Assembly (NCBI RefSeq): GCF_020055675.1
Contig: NZ_JAIPUS010000004.1
Coordinates: forward strand, 1 to 64,000
DNA: 64,000 nt
Reading direction: 5' to 3'
DNA from: Marivita sp.
Lineage (GTDB): Bacteria > Pseudomonadota > Alphaproteobacteria > Rhodobacterales > Rhodobacteraceae
Shown here: piece by piece, positions 39,944 through 49,361 of the stretch
How positions within the stretch are numbered: the stretch's first letter is position 1
Layout: each line of letters begins with the position of its first letter
Program-made: the position numbers and the translations under genes
The notes under the pieces: generated by a model
What the model was told of the DNA's origin: nothing
The model's input: the letters and a program-made list of their open reading frames with translations, nothing else
Database searches by the model: none

Positions 39944-41491
39944 ATGCGTGAAGACGAACAGGAAACGGCACATGCGTTCATGTCTGATCCCGATACCTAC
40001 GGGACGACAGACACCGTCGAGCGGATCGACACCCACATCTCGCACCTGTTTCTGGCGGGCAATCGGGTGTTCAAGCTAAAGCGTTCCGTGCGTCTTCCCT
40101 ATCTCGATTTCTCCAGCCCGGCGCGGCGGCTTGCCGCCTGCGAGACAGAGCTGCACCTCAATCGCCGCACCGCGCCGGAGCTTTATCTCGGGGTGCGCCG
40201 GATCACTGCCGGCACGAATGGGCCGGAATTCGATGGGTCAGGTGAACTGCTCGATGCGGTGGTCGAGATGCGCCGATTCGATCAGGACACGCTGTTTGAT
40301 TCGATGGCGCAACGCGGCGCGCTGAGATCCTCGCATCTGGATGCACTGGCGCATGAGATCACGGCGCTGCATGCGAAGGCCCCGGTCGACGACGACGCCG
40401 ACGGGGTCGAAAATATCGCATCGGTCCTGCGCGTCAACGCGGAGGCCTTTCGGCAAAGCAGCGTCTTTTCCGAAGCAGACATCGCCCGGCTCGTTGCGGC
40501 CTTCGAAAGCGCCCTCGAAACACATGCCGCGCGGCTGGATGCGCGCGCACGCGCCGGCCAGGTCAGGCGCGGCCATGGGGATTTGCACCTTCGCAATATC
40601 TGTCTCTACGAAGGGCATGTGCGGCTGTTCGATTGTCTCGAGTTCAACGAGGCGCTTGCGACCGTGGATGTGCTTTACGATCTGGCGTTTCTGGCCATGG
40701 ACCTTTGGCATCGCGACTTGCGGCGCGAGGCGTCGCAGGTTGTGAACCGCTATTGCGATGCATTCGGTCAGGAAGACGGGTATGTGCTGATGCCGTTTTT
40801 CATGGCCCTGCGCGCCGCAGTGCGGGCGCATGTCACTGCGACACAATGCGAAACAGCGGAACTGGAGCGTGACAAGCTGTCGAAAGAGGCGCGCGCCTAT
40901 TTCGATCTGGCCGAACATCTGCTTGTCCCAGAACCCGCGCATTTGTTGGCCTTGGGGGGGCTGAGTGGATCGGGAAAATCGACGCTTGCCGCGGCGCTGG
41001 CGCCGGATCTGGGCCGTGCGCCGGGGGCGCGGGTGATCGGCAGCGACCGCACGCGAAAGGCAATGTTCGACACAGCGCCGGATCATTCGCTGCCGCCCGA
41101 GGCCTACAGCGCCGAGGTCTCCGCGCGGGTCTATTCGGCGATTGCCGCCCGGTCGGAGCGGCTTCTTGAAGATGGGGTCACCGTGATTGCCGACGCGGTA
41201 CACGACCGCGCCGATGACCGCGCCCGGATCGAGGCCGTGGCCGCAGTAGTCGGCGTGCCGTTTGACGGGGTCTGGTTGCAGGCCGATCCCGAGGCCCTGC
41301 GTGGGCGTTTGAAGACACGTGATCCCGGCGCGTCGGATGCCGACGCCAATGTCCTGGCCGACCAACTCGCCCGTGCACCGAAATCGATCGACTGGCAGAC
41401 CGTTCCAACGGGTGCGACTGTCTCGGACAGCGTGACCGCGATCCTGGCGACAGTGACCGGGGGCAGGAACCAGCCGTCCCGACGTCAGTGA
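39944..41491 (+). CDS. Fused aminoglycoside-phosphotransferase-like and P-loop kinase protein
   Basis: A 515-residue two-domain protein. The N-terminal part is a kinase-like fold with the Brenner motif HGDLHLRN starting at His211 and FDCLEFNEAL for metal binding. The C-terminal part has a Walker A GLSGSGKST at about residue 339 and GSDRTRKAMF, in the manner of zeta-toxin/gluconate-kinase P-loop proteins. Such proteins are common in stress and anaerobic clusters of proteobacteria, with unknown substrate. The ATG at 39944 is preferred; a GTG at 39917 is possible. The box at 39863 points to Crp/Fnr control. Confidence 0.75.
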   Translation: MREDEQETAHAFMSDPDTYGTTDTVERIDTHISHLFLAGNRVFKLKRSVRLPYLDFSSPARRLAACETELHLNRRTAPELYLGVRRITAGTNGPEFDGSGELLDAVVEMRRFDQDTLFDSMAQRGALRSSHLDALAHEITALHAKAPVDDDADGVENIASVLRVNAEAFRQSSVFSEADIARLVAAFESALETHAARLDARARAGQVRRGHGDLHLRNICLYEGHVRLFDCLEFNEALATVDVLYDLAFLAMDLWHRDLRREASQVVNRYCDAFGQEDGYVLMPFFMALRAAVRAHVTATQCETAELERDKLSKEARAYFDLAEHLLVPEPAHLLALGGLSGSGKSTLAAALAPDLGRAPGARVIGSDRTRKAMFDTAPDHSLPPEAYSAEVSARVYSAIAARSERLLEDGVTVIADAVHDRADDRARIEAVAAVVGVPFDGVWLQADPEALRGRLKTRDPGASDADANVLADQLARAPKSIDWQTVPTGATVSDSVTAILATVTGGRNQPSRRQ

Positions 41492-41550
41492 TACACACCC
41501 GCCCACGCGATGGTCGTGACGCGGTCTGGCTACCCGACAGGAGAATGACA

Positions 41551-42402
41551 ATGGCTGAAGACGACACCGGACTCCGCACCCTGAAAGAGGCGCTGCGCCA
41601 GCCTTGCAAGTTTCGCGACATGACACTCGCGATGGAACCGATGCCGAATTACAGCAGCACGCCGGATGGACCCAACGAAACCCCGATCGCGTTCTGGGCG
41701 TCCTGGGATCTGCCGGACCGTCCGCGCCGGATCGCCCTGCTTCTTGATGATTGCCAGGAAGAATACCGCGCCTATGCCGGAGGCATCCTGCCCAACATGG
41801 TCAGCCTGGTCGATGCGTTCCGGGCGGCACGGACCCGGAGTGACGGGGTCTGCATTGCCTGGAGCGCCTGGAGCCGCCGCTTCGATGATGGAATATCGAA
41901 TGCCATGGATCGCTGGTACGGCCCCAGAGGCCTGCGCCCCGAAAAGCCGGAAAACGCGGCCTACGTCTTTACCGGGGGTCCCGGACTGGAGCCGCTGGCC
42001 GAGATCGCTCCAACGGGAGACGAGATCGCAGATGGCTGGTTCTATCATGGAAGGCATCTCGACATGTTCTGGACGTTCGACGCGGACGGCGCGTCTTATC
42101 TCGACCAGATGCTCAAGGCGCATGATATCGATACGATCGTCATCGTCGGTCTGTGGACGGATGAATGCGTTCTGAGCACGGCTTATGCCGGCAATTCCCG
42201 TGGGTATGACGTGGTTGTGGTGGGCGATGCCGTAGCGACGGCGACGGCCAACCAGGAGGCAGCGCTTACGATCGCCAACAGCACGGTCGCCAAGGTCCTC
42301 TCGACCGAGGACGTTGTCCAATACATGCAAAATGACTTTGTCACGGGAAAACCGGGGGCCGTGAAGGGGACACAGTTTCCCGATGGTCGAAAGGAAAGTT
42401 GA
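41551..42402 (+). CDS. Isochorismatase-family cysteine hydrolase
   Basis: A 283-residue hydrolase. The conserved acid is in ALLLDDCQEEYRAYAG (Asp66/Asp67) and the nucleophile is Cys206 in GLWTDECVLSTAYAG, followed by GYDVVVVGDAVATAT. These are the hallmarks of isochorismatase-like amidases and hydrolases. The substrate is not evident. I chose the ATG at 41551 for its GGAG 7 bases upstream; 41545 is too close to that site. It follows the kinase gene by 59 bases. Confidence 0.82.
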   Translation: MAEDDTGLRTLKEALRQPCKFRDMTLAMEPMPNYSSTPDGPNETPIAFWASWDLPDRPRRIALLLDDCQEEYRAYAGGILPNMVSLVDAFRAARTRSDGVCIAWSAWSRRFDDGISNAMDRWYGPRGLRPEKPENAAYVFTGGPGLEPLAEIAPTGDEIADGWFYHGRHLDMFWTFDADGASYLDQMLKAHDIDTIVIVGLWTDECVLSTAYAGNSRGYDVVVVGDAVATATANQEAALTIANSTVAKVLSTEDVVQYMQNDFVTGKPGAVKGTQFPDGRKES

Positions 42403-42785
42403 CATGGACGACTGGCGTGCCTGCTGGTTGGCAACCGGGGCCTTCGACCGGTTGCCAGTTTAACCGGCAGGTCACCTGCCCGAATACGCCAGGCTTGCTG
42501 CGCCGCCTGATGCACCTTTTGCACATGACGCATTCACTAATTTCGCCCAAGCTGTTCCACAGGCGGAAGCCGGAGTTTCCCAGGTCTGGAAAGGACTTGC
42601 GCGCGATAGCCTGCCTTGGCGCGGTCTTTGTGGATTTTGCGCTCAGCCGTTTCGGCAAGACAAGGGGTGCGGCACGAGGAAAAGATCCGGTGTGTTGAAG
42701 CCGATGGCACGAAAGCGCACCCTCCAAACCGCAATGCCGATGTGGCACGCAACAGCAGGCCTCCGACACGAACAGGACATATAGC
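42403..42785. other. Intergenic region before the P-type ATPase gene
   Basis: About 380 bases. No frame has a recognised domain or a good start. I searched for a Crp/Fnr box and saw only TTTAACCGGCAGGTCAC, whose half-sites are separated by six rather than four bases. The promoter of the ATPase gene is presumably here. Confidence 0.4.
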
Positions 42786-45473
42786 ATGACGCCAATTCAG
42801 TCCCGCAAAGTCGAGAAAGTGCTAGAGGATTTCTCTGTCCAACCAGACAGCGGCCTTGATGAAGACGAGGTGCAGCAGCGACGAAAGGAACATGGCCGCA
42901 ACCGCTTGACAGAGGCCAAAACTGCAAGTCCGTGGAAGATACTGGCGGACCAGTTCAAGAGCCTGGTGATTGCTATTCTTGCCGGCGCCGCGATCGTATC
43001 GTTTGCGATGAACGAGATCGTGCAGATGCTCGCGATCCTTGCGGCGATCCTGCTCAATGCCATCATCGGGTTTTTTACCGAATGGAAGGCCGTTCGCTCG
43101 ATGGAGGCGTTGCGCAGTCTGGGGACGGTGCAAACACGGGTCCGGCGCGGCGGGCAGAGCACGACAGTCGATGCCGAGACCCTTGTTCCCGGTGACATCG
43201 TGTTGCTTGACGCGGGCGACGTGGTGACGGCGGATCTGCGGCTGATCGAATCCAACGGGCTGACCTGTGACGAGGCGGCGCTGACGGGCGAATCTGTTCC
43301 GGTGACCAAAACATCCGACGCGGTGGAGGAGGACGCACCGCTCGCGGAACGTGCTTCGATGGCTTTCAAGGGGACGGCGGTCACGGATGGCAGCGGCACA
43401 GGCGTTGTGGTCGAGATCGGAATGGATACCGAATTGGGCAGCATTGCCCAAATGACCACCGAGGCCGAGCAGGAGGTCAGCCCGCTCGAAAAGCGGTTGG
43501 ACCGGCTGGGGCGCAACCTGGTGGTGCTGACGCTGCTTGTGGCAGCAGTCGTGGCCGTCCTGGGCGTGCTGGGGGGCCGCGATATCGTGCCGATGCTGGA
43601 AACGGCGGTGGCGCTTGCCGTGGCCGCCGTTCCCGAGGGTCTGCCGATCGTGGCCACGGTGGCCCTGGCGCGCGGCATGTGGCGGATGGCGCAACGCAAT
43701 GCGCTGGTGGAACGGCTGGCGGCGGTCGAGACACTCGGATCGACCAGCGTGATCTTTGCCGACAAGACCGGAACGTTGACGCAGAACAGGATGCGGGTGG
43801 CGCGGCTGGTATTGCCGGGTGACGACGAGGATATTCCTTGGGAAAAAGACGAGCGGCCAGATGACCCGTCGACACTGGCCTGTCGGCTGCTCGAAGTGGC
43901 GGCCCTGTGCACCAACGCCGAGTTGGACAAGGACACCGACGGCGATGAGGCCGGTGCAGAGCCTGACGACAGCAACTCAGAGGATCAGCCGAAAGGCACC
44001 GGCGACCCGATGGAAATCGCCCTGCTGCACGCGGCCGCCGCGGTGGATATCCGGCGTGACCAGCTTCTCGAAGAGCGCCCCGAGGAGCGTGAGGAGAGCT
44101 TTGACGCCGACACCAAGATGATGGCGACCTTTCACAAGGCAGAAAGCGGTTACCACGTCGCCGTCAAGGGCGCTCCCGAGGCCGTTCTGGAGGTTGCGAC
44201 ACATGTTGCCACTCGCAACGGCGACTCCGAGACACTGTCGGACCGGGGCCGGGACGACTGGGCAGACCGCGTCGAGGCGCTGGCAGGGCAGGGGTATCGG
44301 GTGCTTGCCTTCGCCGAACGGCAGGTGGACAGCCCTGACACCGATCCCTATGACGACCTGACCCTGTTGGGACTTGTCGGTTTGGCCGACCCCCCGCGCA
44401 GCGACGTGGCAGAGGCTATAGACCAATGTCACAGGGCCGGGATCGAGGTCATCATGGTCACCGGAGATCAGCCTGTCACCGCGTCTGCGATCGCGCAGGA
44501 TGTGGGGCTGTCGGATGACCCACGGGCAATGGTGGGCAATGACCTGCCGCAGGCGGACGGGGATCAGGACAATGACGCGCAAGACCGTCTGACCGAGTAT
44601 CAGGTCTTTGCCCGCGTTTCGCCGGAGCAAAAGCTGGACTTGATCCGGCACTGGCAGGACTCGGGGGCTGTCGTGGCGATGACGGGGGATGGCGTGAACG
44701 ACGCGCCGGCGCTCAAGAAGGCTGATGTTGGCATTGCCATGGGGCAGCGCGGCACCGATGTCGCCCGCGAGGCGGCCGATATCGTGCTCAAGGATGATGC
44801 CTTTCCCACGATCATCGTGGCAATCGAACAGGGCCGGACGATCTTCGAGAACATTCGCCGCTTTATCGTCTATCTGCTGTCGGGCAATCTGGGCGAGGTC
44901 CTGGCGGTTGGCCTGTGCGCCGTGATCGGCGTTCCGCTCCCGCTCTTGCCGCTTCAGATCCTGTTCATCAATCTCGTGCTCGATGTCTTCCCGGCGCTGG
45001 CCCTCGGTGTCGGCGAGAGCCCCTCCGACATCATGGACCGTCCCCCGCGGGATGCGAAGGAACCGGTTCTGACACGGCAGCACTGGATCGCCACGGCCCT
45101 TTGGGGGGCGCTGATCGCAGGCTCGGTCCTGTTGGTGTTCTCTGTCGCCCTTTGGCAGGACCTGGGCGAGGACGCGGCGGTGACGATCGGATTTCTGACA
45201 TTCGCGCTGGCACGGCTCTGGCACGTATTCAACATGCGCGACGCGGGCACCGGCCTGATCCACAACTCCGTCGTGCAGAACCGATGGGTCTGGTACGCGA
45301 TTGCCCTGTCGGCGGTCCTGGTGGCAGCCGCCGCTTGGCTGCCAGGGCTTACCACGGTTCTGGGTGTGGTGCCGCTGGATATGGCGGGATGGATGCTGGT
45401 TCTGGGCGGCAGCCTTGTGCCGCTGGTGGTTGGGCAGGCTGTTCTTAGCATCATGTCGCGCGCGCAACTCTGA
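42786..45473 (+). CDS. P-type cation-transporting ATPase (P2A, Ca/Mn-type)
   Basis: An 895-residue membrane pump. The phosphorylated Asp326 is in DKTGTLTQN. The actuator has TGESVPVTK, the hinge has TGDGVNDAPALKKADVGIAMG, transmembrane helix 4 has the PEGLP motif of calcium and SPCA pumps, and helix 6 has NLVLDVFPALALG with the ligand Asp. An N-terminal cation-ATPase domain is present and no heavy-metal-binding domain, which argues against a copper or zinc pump. It sits in a bioenergetic cluster with an N-type ATPase, so ion homeostasis under low-energy conditions is a reasonable role. Na or K pumping cannot be excluded. Confidence 0.92.
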   Translation: MTPIQSRKVEKVLEDFSVQPDSGLDEDEVQQRRKEHGRNRLTEAKTASPWKILADQFKSLVIAILAGAAIVSFAMNEIVQMLAILAAILLNAIIGFFTEWKAVRSMEALRSLGTVQTRVRRGGQSTTVDAETLVPGDIVLLDAGDVVTADLRLIESNGLTCDEAALTGESVPVTKTSDAVEEDAPLAERASMAFKGTAVTDGSGTGVVVEIGMDTELGSIAQMTTEAEQEVSPLEKRLDRLGRNLVVLTLLVAAVVAVLGVLGGRDIVPMLETAVALAVAAVPEGLPIVATVALARGMWRMAQRNALVERLAAVETLGSTSVIFADKTGTLTQNRMRVARLVLPGDDEDIPWEKDERPDDPSTLACRLLEVAALCTNAELDKDTDGDEAGAEPDDSNSEDQPKGTGDPMEIALLHAAAAVDIRRDQLLEERPEEREESFDADTKMMATFHKAESGYHVAVKGAPEAVLEVATHVATRNGDSETLSDRGRDDWADRVEALAGQGYRVLAFAERQVDSPDTDPYDDLTLLGLVGLADPPRSDVAEAIDQCHRAGIEVIMVTGDQPVTASAIAQDVGLSDDPRAMVGNDLPQADGDQDNDAQDRLTEYQVFARVSPEQKLDLIRHWQDSGAVVAMTGDGVNDAPALKKADVGIAMGQRGTDVAREAADIVLKDDAFPTIIVAIEQGRTIFENIRRFIVYLLSGNLGEVLAVGLCAVIGVPLPLLPLQILFINLVLDVFPALALGVGESPSDIMDRPPRDAKEPVLTRQHWIATALWGALIAGSVLLVFSVALWQDLGEDAAVTIGFLTFALARLWHVFNMRDAGTGLIHNSVVQNRWVWYAIALSAVLVAAAAWLPGLTTVLGVVPLDMAGWMLVLGGSLVPLVVGQAVLSIMSRAQL

Positions 45474-45486
45474 CCCGAACGAACGC

Positions 45487-45508
45487 CGCCCCGGTGTACG
45501 CCGGGGCG
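45487..45508 (+). terminator. Hairpin after the P-type ATPase gene
   Basis: CGCCCCGG and CCGGGGCG form a perfect 8-base stem around TGTACG, 13 bases past the ATPase stop. There is no run of T. It probably ends or protects that transcript. Confidence 0.6.
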
Positions 45509-45897
45509 GGTCAGACGCGCAGACGTGACGCCAGGACCCGGACCTTGGGTTACCCGGTTTCCTGACCGTCGAGAAGGAAAGTGATCTTGGAGTTCGCCCG
45601 GTCGCAGATGATTCGGCCATTCTCGACGGCGGGCTTCATTTCACTGAGACAATGGACGTGGCGGCGTTGCGCACTGCCTGCGATGCCGGTGCCACCGGAT
45701 TTTGCCCTGCATCCTCGTGTCCCTTGTCGGAGACCGCGAAGACGTCGAACATCTTGGGCATGGATAGCTTGTCCCCGGCTTCTGACCTCGTTTCCGTACC
45801 GGCGCCGCCGCTGCGCTGGATGTCCCGCCGCGGGCCCAATGGTGTTTCACGGCATGAGCCAGCGCCGGGACCTGAGGTGTGTCAGGGCTGCGGCCAA
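45509..45897. other. Intergenic region between ATPase and phasin genes (convergent)
   Basis: About 390 bases between two convergent genes. No domain is recognisable in the short open frames here and none has a convincing ribosome-binding site. I see no repeat beyond the hairpin at its left edge. Confidence 0.4.
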
Positions 45898-46371
45898 TCA
45901 CACCGGTGTCGCGTGTTCCGATTTGGAGCGCGACGCCGCCGCCCGGCCCTTGGACTTGGTCGCGGCCTTGTCCTCAGCGGTGTCATCTGACGCCGCGTCG
46001 TCTTGTTCGGTCTCGTCTTGCGGGGTTGCAGCCAGCTGCGTGGCCTGCATGCACAATGTCATCCATTCCCTGTAGTCCTCGGTCAGACGCTCCAACGACC
46101 CGCGTTGCCATTCAGCAATTGCCTGCATGGCTGCCATCGGGTCTGGCTTGCCTGAGGAATTCATCTCGTTCAGGGTTTCGACGGCGGTTTCGACCGCTTT
46201 CTGACGGCGCTCGACCCAGTGCCGGGTAAAGGTTTCTGCCTGTTCAAGCATGCCTTCCTGCACCTTCATGACCTGCTCGAGCTGGGGCGCTGCCACCCCG
46301 TTCAGGTCGAACAGCGCCTGTGTCTGGCGTGACAGATCGCCAATGTCTGTCTTAGGTTGATCCTTTGCCAC
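45898..46371 (-). CDS. Phasin-family PHA granule protein
   Basis: A 157-residue, mostly helical amphipathic protein with the phasin pattern QTQALFDLNGVAAPQLEQVM, then VQEGMLEQAETFTRHWVERR, and an Ala/Lys-rich disordered tail. Phasins coat polyhydroxyalkanoate granules. The start is GTG at 46371 with AAGGGAG 8 bases upstream. The PHA synthase operon lies 4.4 kb away on the same strand. The dyad at 46449 is 78 bases upstream, placing it near -41 of a plausible promoter, so low-oxygen or redox control is likely. Confidence 0.75.
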   Translation of the reverse strand: MAKDQPKTDIGDLSRQTQALFDLNGVAAPQLEQVMKVQEGMLEQAETFTRHWVERRQKAVETAVETLNEMNSSGKPDPMAAMQAIAEWQRGSLERLTEDYREWMTLCMQATQLAATPQDETEQDDAASDDTAEDKAATKSKGRAAASRSKSEHATPV

Positions 46372-46448
46372 GGAGTAACTCCCTTATCGATACGATCACG
46401 GTCGTGTGAATTGCTCGTAAATTGAACACCGGCTGTCCGCTGTCGGCA

Positions 46449-46462
46449 TTAACCCACGTCAA
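46449..46462. promoter_or_regulatory. Crp/Fnr-type box TTAAC-N4-GTCAA between phasin and regulator
   Basis: TTAACCCACGTCAA matches the site at 39863 with one half-site base changed. It lies 78 bases from the phasin start and 174 bases from the regulator start. The distance to phasin fits activation on the minus strand, and it could also serve autoregulation. Confidence 0.65.
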
Positions 46463-46635
46463 TTCATCGAGGGCGAGCCCTTGGCTATCAAAATTTCGGG
46501 TCAAATGGTAAAAAAGATAGTTGGAGGCATACAGATTCGGATCTTTTGGCGTTTTTCGGTGTTGAGGTTACGCAGCGTTCAGCCCGTGAAACGGTTGAAC
46601 ATCGATTTGCAAAGTTCGATCAAGGAGGCTTTCCG

Positions 46636-47322
46636 GTGCTGAAGACGTATTCAATGTTCGACGACATCCTGCAGCGCGATCAACACGCTGTGGCCAAGGG
46701 AACGATACTCAAGAGCGAGGGCGAAGAATCGCATTCGCGTATGTATGTGGCAGGGGGGTGGCTGGCCGCCTCCAAATCTCTGGAGGATGGGGAACAACAG
46801 ATTATCGAATTCATTCTGCCCGGCGAGACCTATGATCCCACCGCCACCGACGGAAAGACCAGCTTCCTGCAAATCGAGGCGCTGTGCGATGCGGTGATCG
46901 TCTCCATCGACAAGACGTCATGGGCGCAATTGCTCCGGCAGGATCCAGAACTGCGAAAGTCTGAACGGCAGCGCGAGATCGCGGCGCAGGCCCGGCAATC
47001 GGAACGCATGCTGCGCCTTGGGCGGGCGAGCGCAGAAACCCGCATCGCTTACGTCCTGATCGAGTTGTGCATTCGCGTGTCCAGACAAGGCACCGGGTTC
47101 GACAGTGAATTTCATGTGCCGTTCGGCCAGCAGCAACTTGGCGATTTCACGGGGCTGTCATCGGTCCATGTTTGCAGAACCTTGAGACGTCTGAACCGGG
47201 CCGGCGTGATCAGGACCGGCGATCACATGGACATCCTGATCAAGGATCAGCATGCGCTGGCAGAGCTCGCACAGGTCGATATTGCTGCGCTGCGCGACGA
47301 GATAACAACCGATGCCGCGTGA
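46636..47322 (+). CDS. Crp/Fnr-family transcriptional regulator of the stress/PHA cluster
   Basis: A 228-residue protein. The effector barrel covers residues about 10-115 (GTILKSEGEE, MYVAGGWLAASK, IEFILPGETYDP). A long dimer helix follows, then a winged helix at about 165-215 (FGQQQLGDFTGLSSVHVCRTLRRLNRAGVI in parts). There are no clustered N-terminal cysteines, so it is not an FNR-type Fe-S sensor and could instead sense NO through haem, or another signal. The GTG at 46636 is preceded by AAGGAGG at 7 bases, which is stronger than any upstream start. It is the obvious candidate to bind the four TTAAC-N4-GTYAA boxes nearby. Confidence 0.88.
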   Translation: MLKTYSMFDDILQRDQHAVAKGTILKSEGEESHSRMYVAGGWLAASKSLEDGEQQIIEFILPGETYDPTATDGKTSFLQIEALCDAVIVSIDKTSWAQLLRQDPELRKSERQREIAAQARQSERMLRLGRASAETRIAYVLIELCIRVSRQGTGFDSEFHVPFGQQQLGDFTGLSSVHVCRTLRRLNRAGVIRTGDHMDILIKDQHALAELAQVDIAALRDEITTDAA

Positions 47323-47331
47323 CATCCCGGG

Positions 47332-47772
47332 TCAGTTGGGTATGTCGCCGGCACGGGCTTCGCTGATTTCGCCCAGGGCCTGCCCGGCGAGTTCCTCGGA
47401 CACATGTTCGGCAATGTCGCCGATCGACAACATGCCGACAGCCGCCCCTGACCTGTCGATCACCAATAGTCGCCGGATCCTGATCTCACCCATCAGAGTC
47501 GCAGCTTCGGAGGCATCCTGATCGCCGAAACAGGTGATTACATTGGGCGTGATGATGTCTTCGATCCTGGTATCGGGTCCAAGGGCGAAGCCCCGGGCCG
47601 CCAGCGCGTGTATCACGATATCGCGGTCGGTGACGATGCCAATTGGCCTGTAGTCCTGAAGCACGGGCAATGCGCCCACGCCATTTGCGCGCATCTTCTC
47701 TGCCGCGCCGCGAATCGTGGTTTCGGCTGTTGCCGTGATTACCGGTGAGGACATGACATTCCTGACCAGCAT
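47332..47772 (-). CDS. Tandem CBS-domain protein
   Basis: A 146-residue protein made of two CBS motifs: residues about 5-60 (VMSSPVITATAETTIRGAA, GIVTDRDI) and 72-130 (ITPNVITCF, VGMLSIGDIAEH). CBS pairs bind adenine nucleotides and report energy charge; free-standing ones often regulate a partner enzyme or channel. It is divergent from the small 71-residue gene with a Crp/Fnr-type box between them, and ends 10 bases from the convergent regulator gene. Confidence 0.88.
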   Translation of the reverse strand: MLVRNVMSSPVITATAETTIRGAAEKMRANGVGALPVLQDYRPIGIVTDRDIVIHALAARGFALGPDTRIEDIITPNVITCFGDQDASEAATLMGEIRIRRLLVIDRSGAAVGMLSIGDIAEHVSEELAGQALGEISEARAGDIPN

Positions 47773-47858
47773 GATTGAATTCCTTTCCGCCCGTTTGATT
47801 TGACACGCTCATGTCGCGCCTACGGCGCCAAGAGTGGACCAGCGGGGTACAGATATCA

Positions 47859-47872
47859 TTAATCCGGGTCAA
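47859..47872. promoter_or_regulatory. Crp/Fnr-type box TTAAT-N4-GTCAA between divergent genes
   Basis: TTAATCCGGGTCAA is one base off the pattern at 39863 and 54896. Its centre lies 93 bases from the CBS gene start and 58 bases from the start of the 71-residue gene, so it could activate either or both. Confidence 0.55.
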
Positions 47873-47923
47873 TGCGCCGGTCATGATTGTTGTCCAGACT
47901 CGAGGCATGACTTGGAGGAGGTC

Positions 47924-48139
47924 ATGAAAGATCGTTCACTATTCAAGAACCGGCTGCCTGCGTTGGTGATGGACGACGCTGATCGTATCCTTGAGATGCT
48001 CGGCCCGATGCCTGCGGACGTGCTTGCCGCCATGGTCGATTACGGGCTGAGCGATACCGAAATCGGTCGCTATTATGACCTTCCGCATGACATGATAACA
48101 ACCTTGCGAGACTATTGGGGGATCGTTGGCAATCCCTGA
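47924..48139 (+). CDS. Small conserved-looking hypothetical protein
   Basis: A 71-residue protein (MKDRSLFKNRLPALVMDDAD at the start) with a likely helix-turn-helix-like tail, LSDTEIGRYYDLPHDMITTL. GGAGGAG lies 6 bases before the ATG, a very good site, and a Crp/Fnr-type box lies upstream. It may be a small DNA-binding or adaptor protein. I do not recognise a named family. Confidence 0.65.
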   Translation: MKDRSLFKNRLPALVMDDADRILEMLGPMPADVLAAMVDYGLSDTEIGRYYDLPHDMITTLRDYWGIVGNP

Positions 48140-48145
48140 CCGGGG

Positions 48146-49354
48146 TCAACCAATCGAGCCATCATCGTTCAGCAGAAGCGCGTGAGCACCGCGGGCGAGC
48201 ACCTGTTCCTCATCCGTGGGAAGCATGTAGACTTTGACCTTTCCGGCCTCGGGCGAAATCCGGGACGCGCCCTGGTCATTGGCCTCATCGTCAATCTGGA
48301 CTCCTAGCCAGCCAAGCTCCGCACAGATTCCTTGCCGTATAGCGGGGGCATGTTCGCCGATCCCGCCGGTGAAAACCAGCGCGTCCAGCCCGCCAAGCGC
48401 GGCCACAAGCGAACCGATCTCGCGCCGGCACCGGTAGATGAAGAACGCCACCGCCGCCTTGGCATCGGGTGCGTCGCTGTCCAGCAAAGCAACCATGTCG
48501 CTGCTGACATCTGACAGCCCAACAAGACCGGAGCGCTTATAGAGCATCTCGCGGACCTCCGTCGGTGCCATGCCTCGTTCCTCGATCAGGTAGAGCACGA
48601 CACCGGGGTCAAGCGCGCCGCAGCGCTGCCCCATCGGCAGACCGTCCAGTGCCGTCATGCCCATCGTCGTGGCCACCGATTTGCCGCCATTCAGGGCGCA
48701 CATGCTCGCGCCGTGCCCCAGATGCGCGATCACAACGCGGTCTTGCGCAATCTTGGGCGCAATGTCCTGAAGGGCCGAGGCCACGTAATCATAAGATAGG
48801 CCATGAAAGCCGTAGCGCCGGATTCCCTCCTCGGCCAATTCCTTCGGCAGGGCGAAAACCTGGTCATCCCGGGGCAAATCCTTATGAAACGCGGTGTCGA
48901 AACAGGCGATCTGCGGGATATCCGGAAAGCGTTCGGCAAGGTTGCGAATGGCGGCAAGGTTATGCGGCTGGTGGCTGGGTGCCATCGGTGAAAGCGTGGC
49001 AAGATGCTTTATCACCTCGGCGTCCACATGCACCGGCGCGGTAAATTCCTGCCCGCCATGCACCACCCGGTGCGAGAACGCAGCGATTCGCGCGGGGTCG
49101 ATCTCGGCCAGCAGGCGCTCGGTCATTTTGGCCAATGCGGTCTCTTGCGCCGTGTCCGGGGAATCTGGCGGGTCAAGCTGTTCCTCTTCGGTCTCCCCGG
49201 TGCTGGTATCCTCACGCTGCCAGATCATCGCGTCCGGCAACCCCCGAAGACCAAGCCGCAACCGCACGTCCAGACCATCGCCGCCGCGCTCGAAAATGGC
49301 ACAGCGCAGGCTGGATGATCCCGCGTTCAGCGTGACAATCACATCCGGTTCCAT
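48146..49354 (-). CDS. ackA: Acetate kinase
   Basis: A 402-residue kinase of the acetate/sugar kinase superfamily. VTLNAGSSSLRCAIF at the N-terminus, HRVVHGGQEFT, HLGHGASMCAL and FTGGIGEHAPAIR are its conserved segments. It converts acetyl phosphate and ADP to acetate and ATP. The start at 49354 is where homology begins; the frame extends 24 codons further without a motif. It follows the MaoC-Pta gene by 7 bases on the same strand and forms with it an acetyl-CoA to acetate overflow route giving ATP without respiration. Confidence 0.95.
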   Translation of the reverse strand: MEPDVIVTLNAGSSSLRCAIFERGGDGLDVRLRLGLRGLPDAMIWQREDTSTGETEEEQLDPPDSPDTAQETALAKMTERLLAEIDPARIAAFSHRVVHGGQEFTAPVHVDAEVIKHLATLSPMAPSHQPHNLAAIRNLAERFPDIPQIACFDTAFHKDLPRDDQVFALPKELAEEGIRRYGFHGLSYDYVASALQDIAPKIAQDRVVIAHLGHGASMCALNGGKSVATTMGMTALDGLPMGQRCGALDPGVVLYLIEERGMAPTEVREMLYKRSGLVGLSDVSSDMVALLDSDAPDAKAAVAFFIYRCRREIGSLVAALGGLDALVFTGGIGEHAPAIRQGICAELGWLGVQIDDEANDQGASRISPEAGKVKVYMLPTDEEQVLARGAHALLLNDDGSIG

Positions 49355-49361
49355 ATCCTTT

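Noticed and set aside
42457-42475. TTAAC-like and GTCAC half-sites upstream of the P-type ATPase
   Set aside because: The half-sites are separated by six bases instead of four and the second is imperfect.
43977-45620. 547-codon minus-strand frame opposite the P-type ATPase
   Set aside because: Antisense shadow of the ATPase gene; no domain and wrong codon-position pattern.
45509-45897. Short plus-strand frames (45652-45990, 45581-46075)
   Set aside because: They run into the phasin gene on the other strand and carry no domain or good ribosome-binding site.
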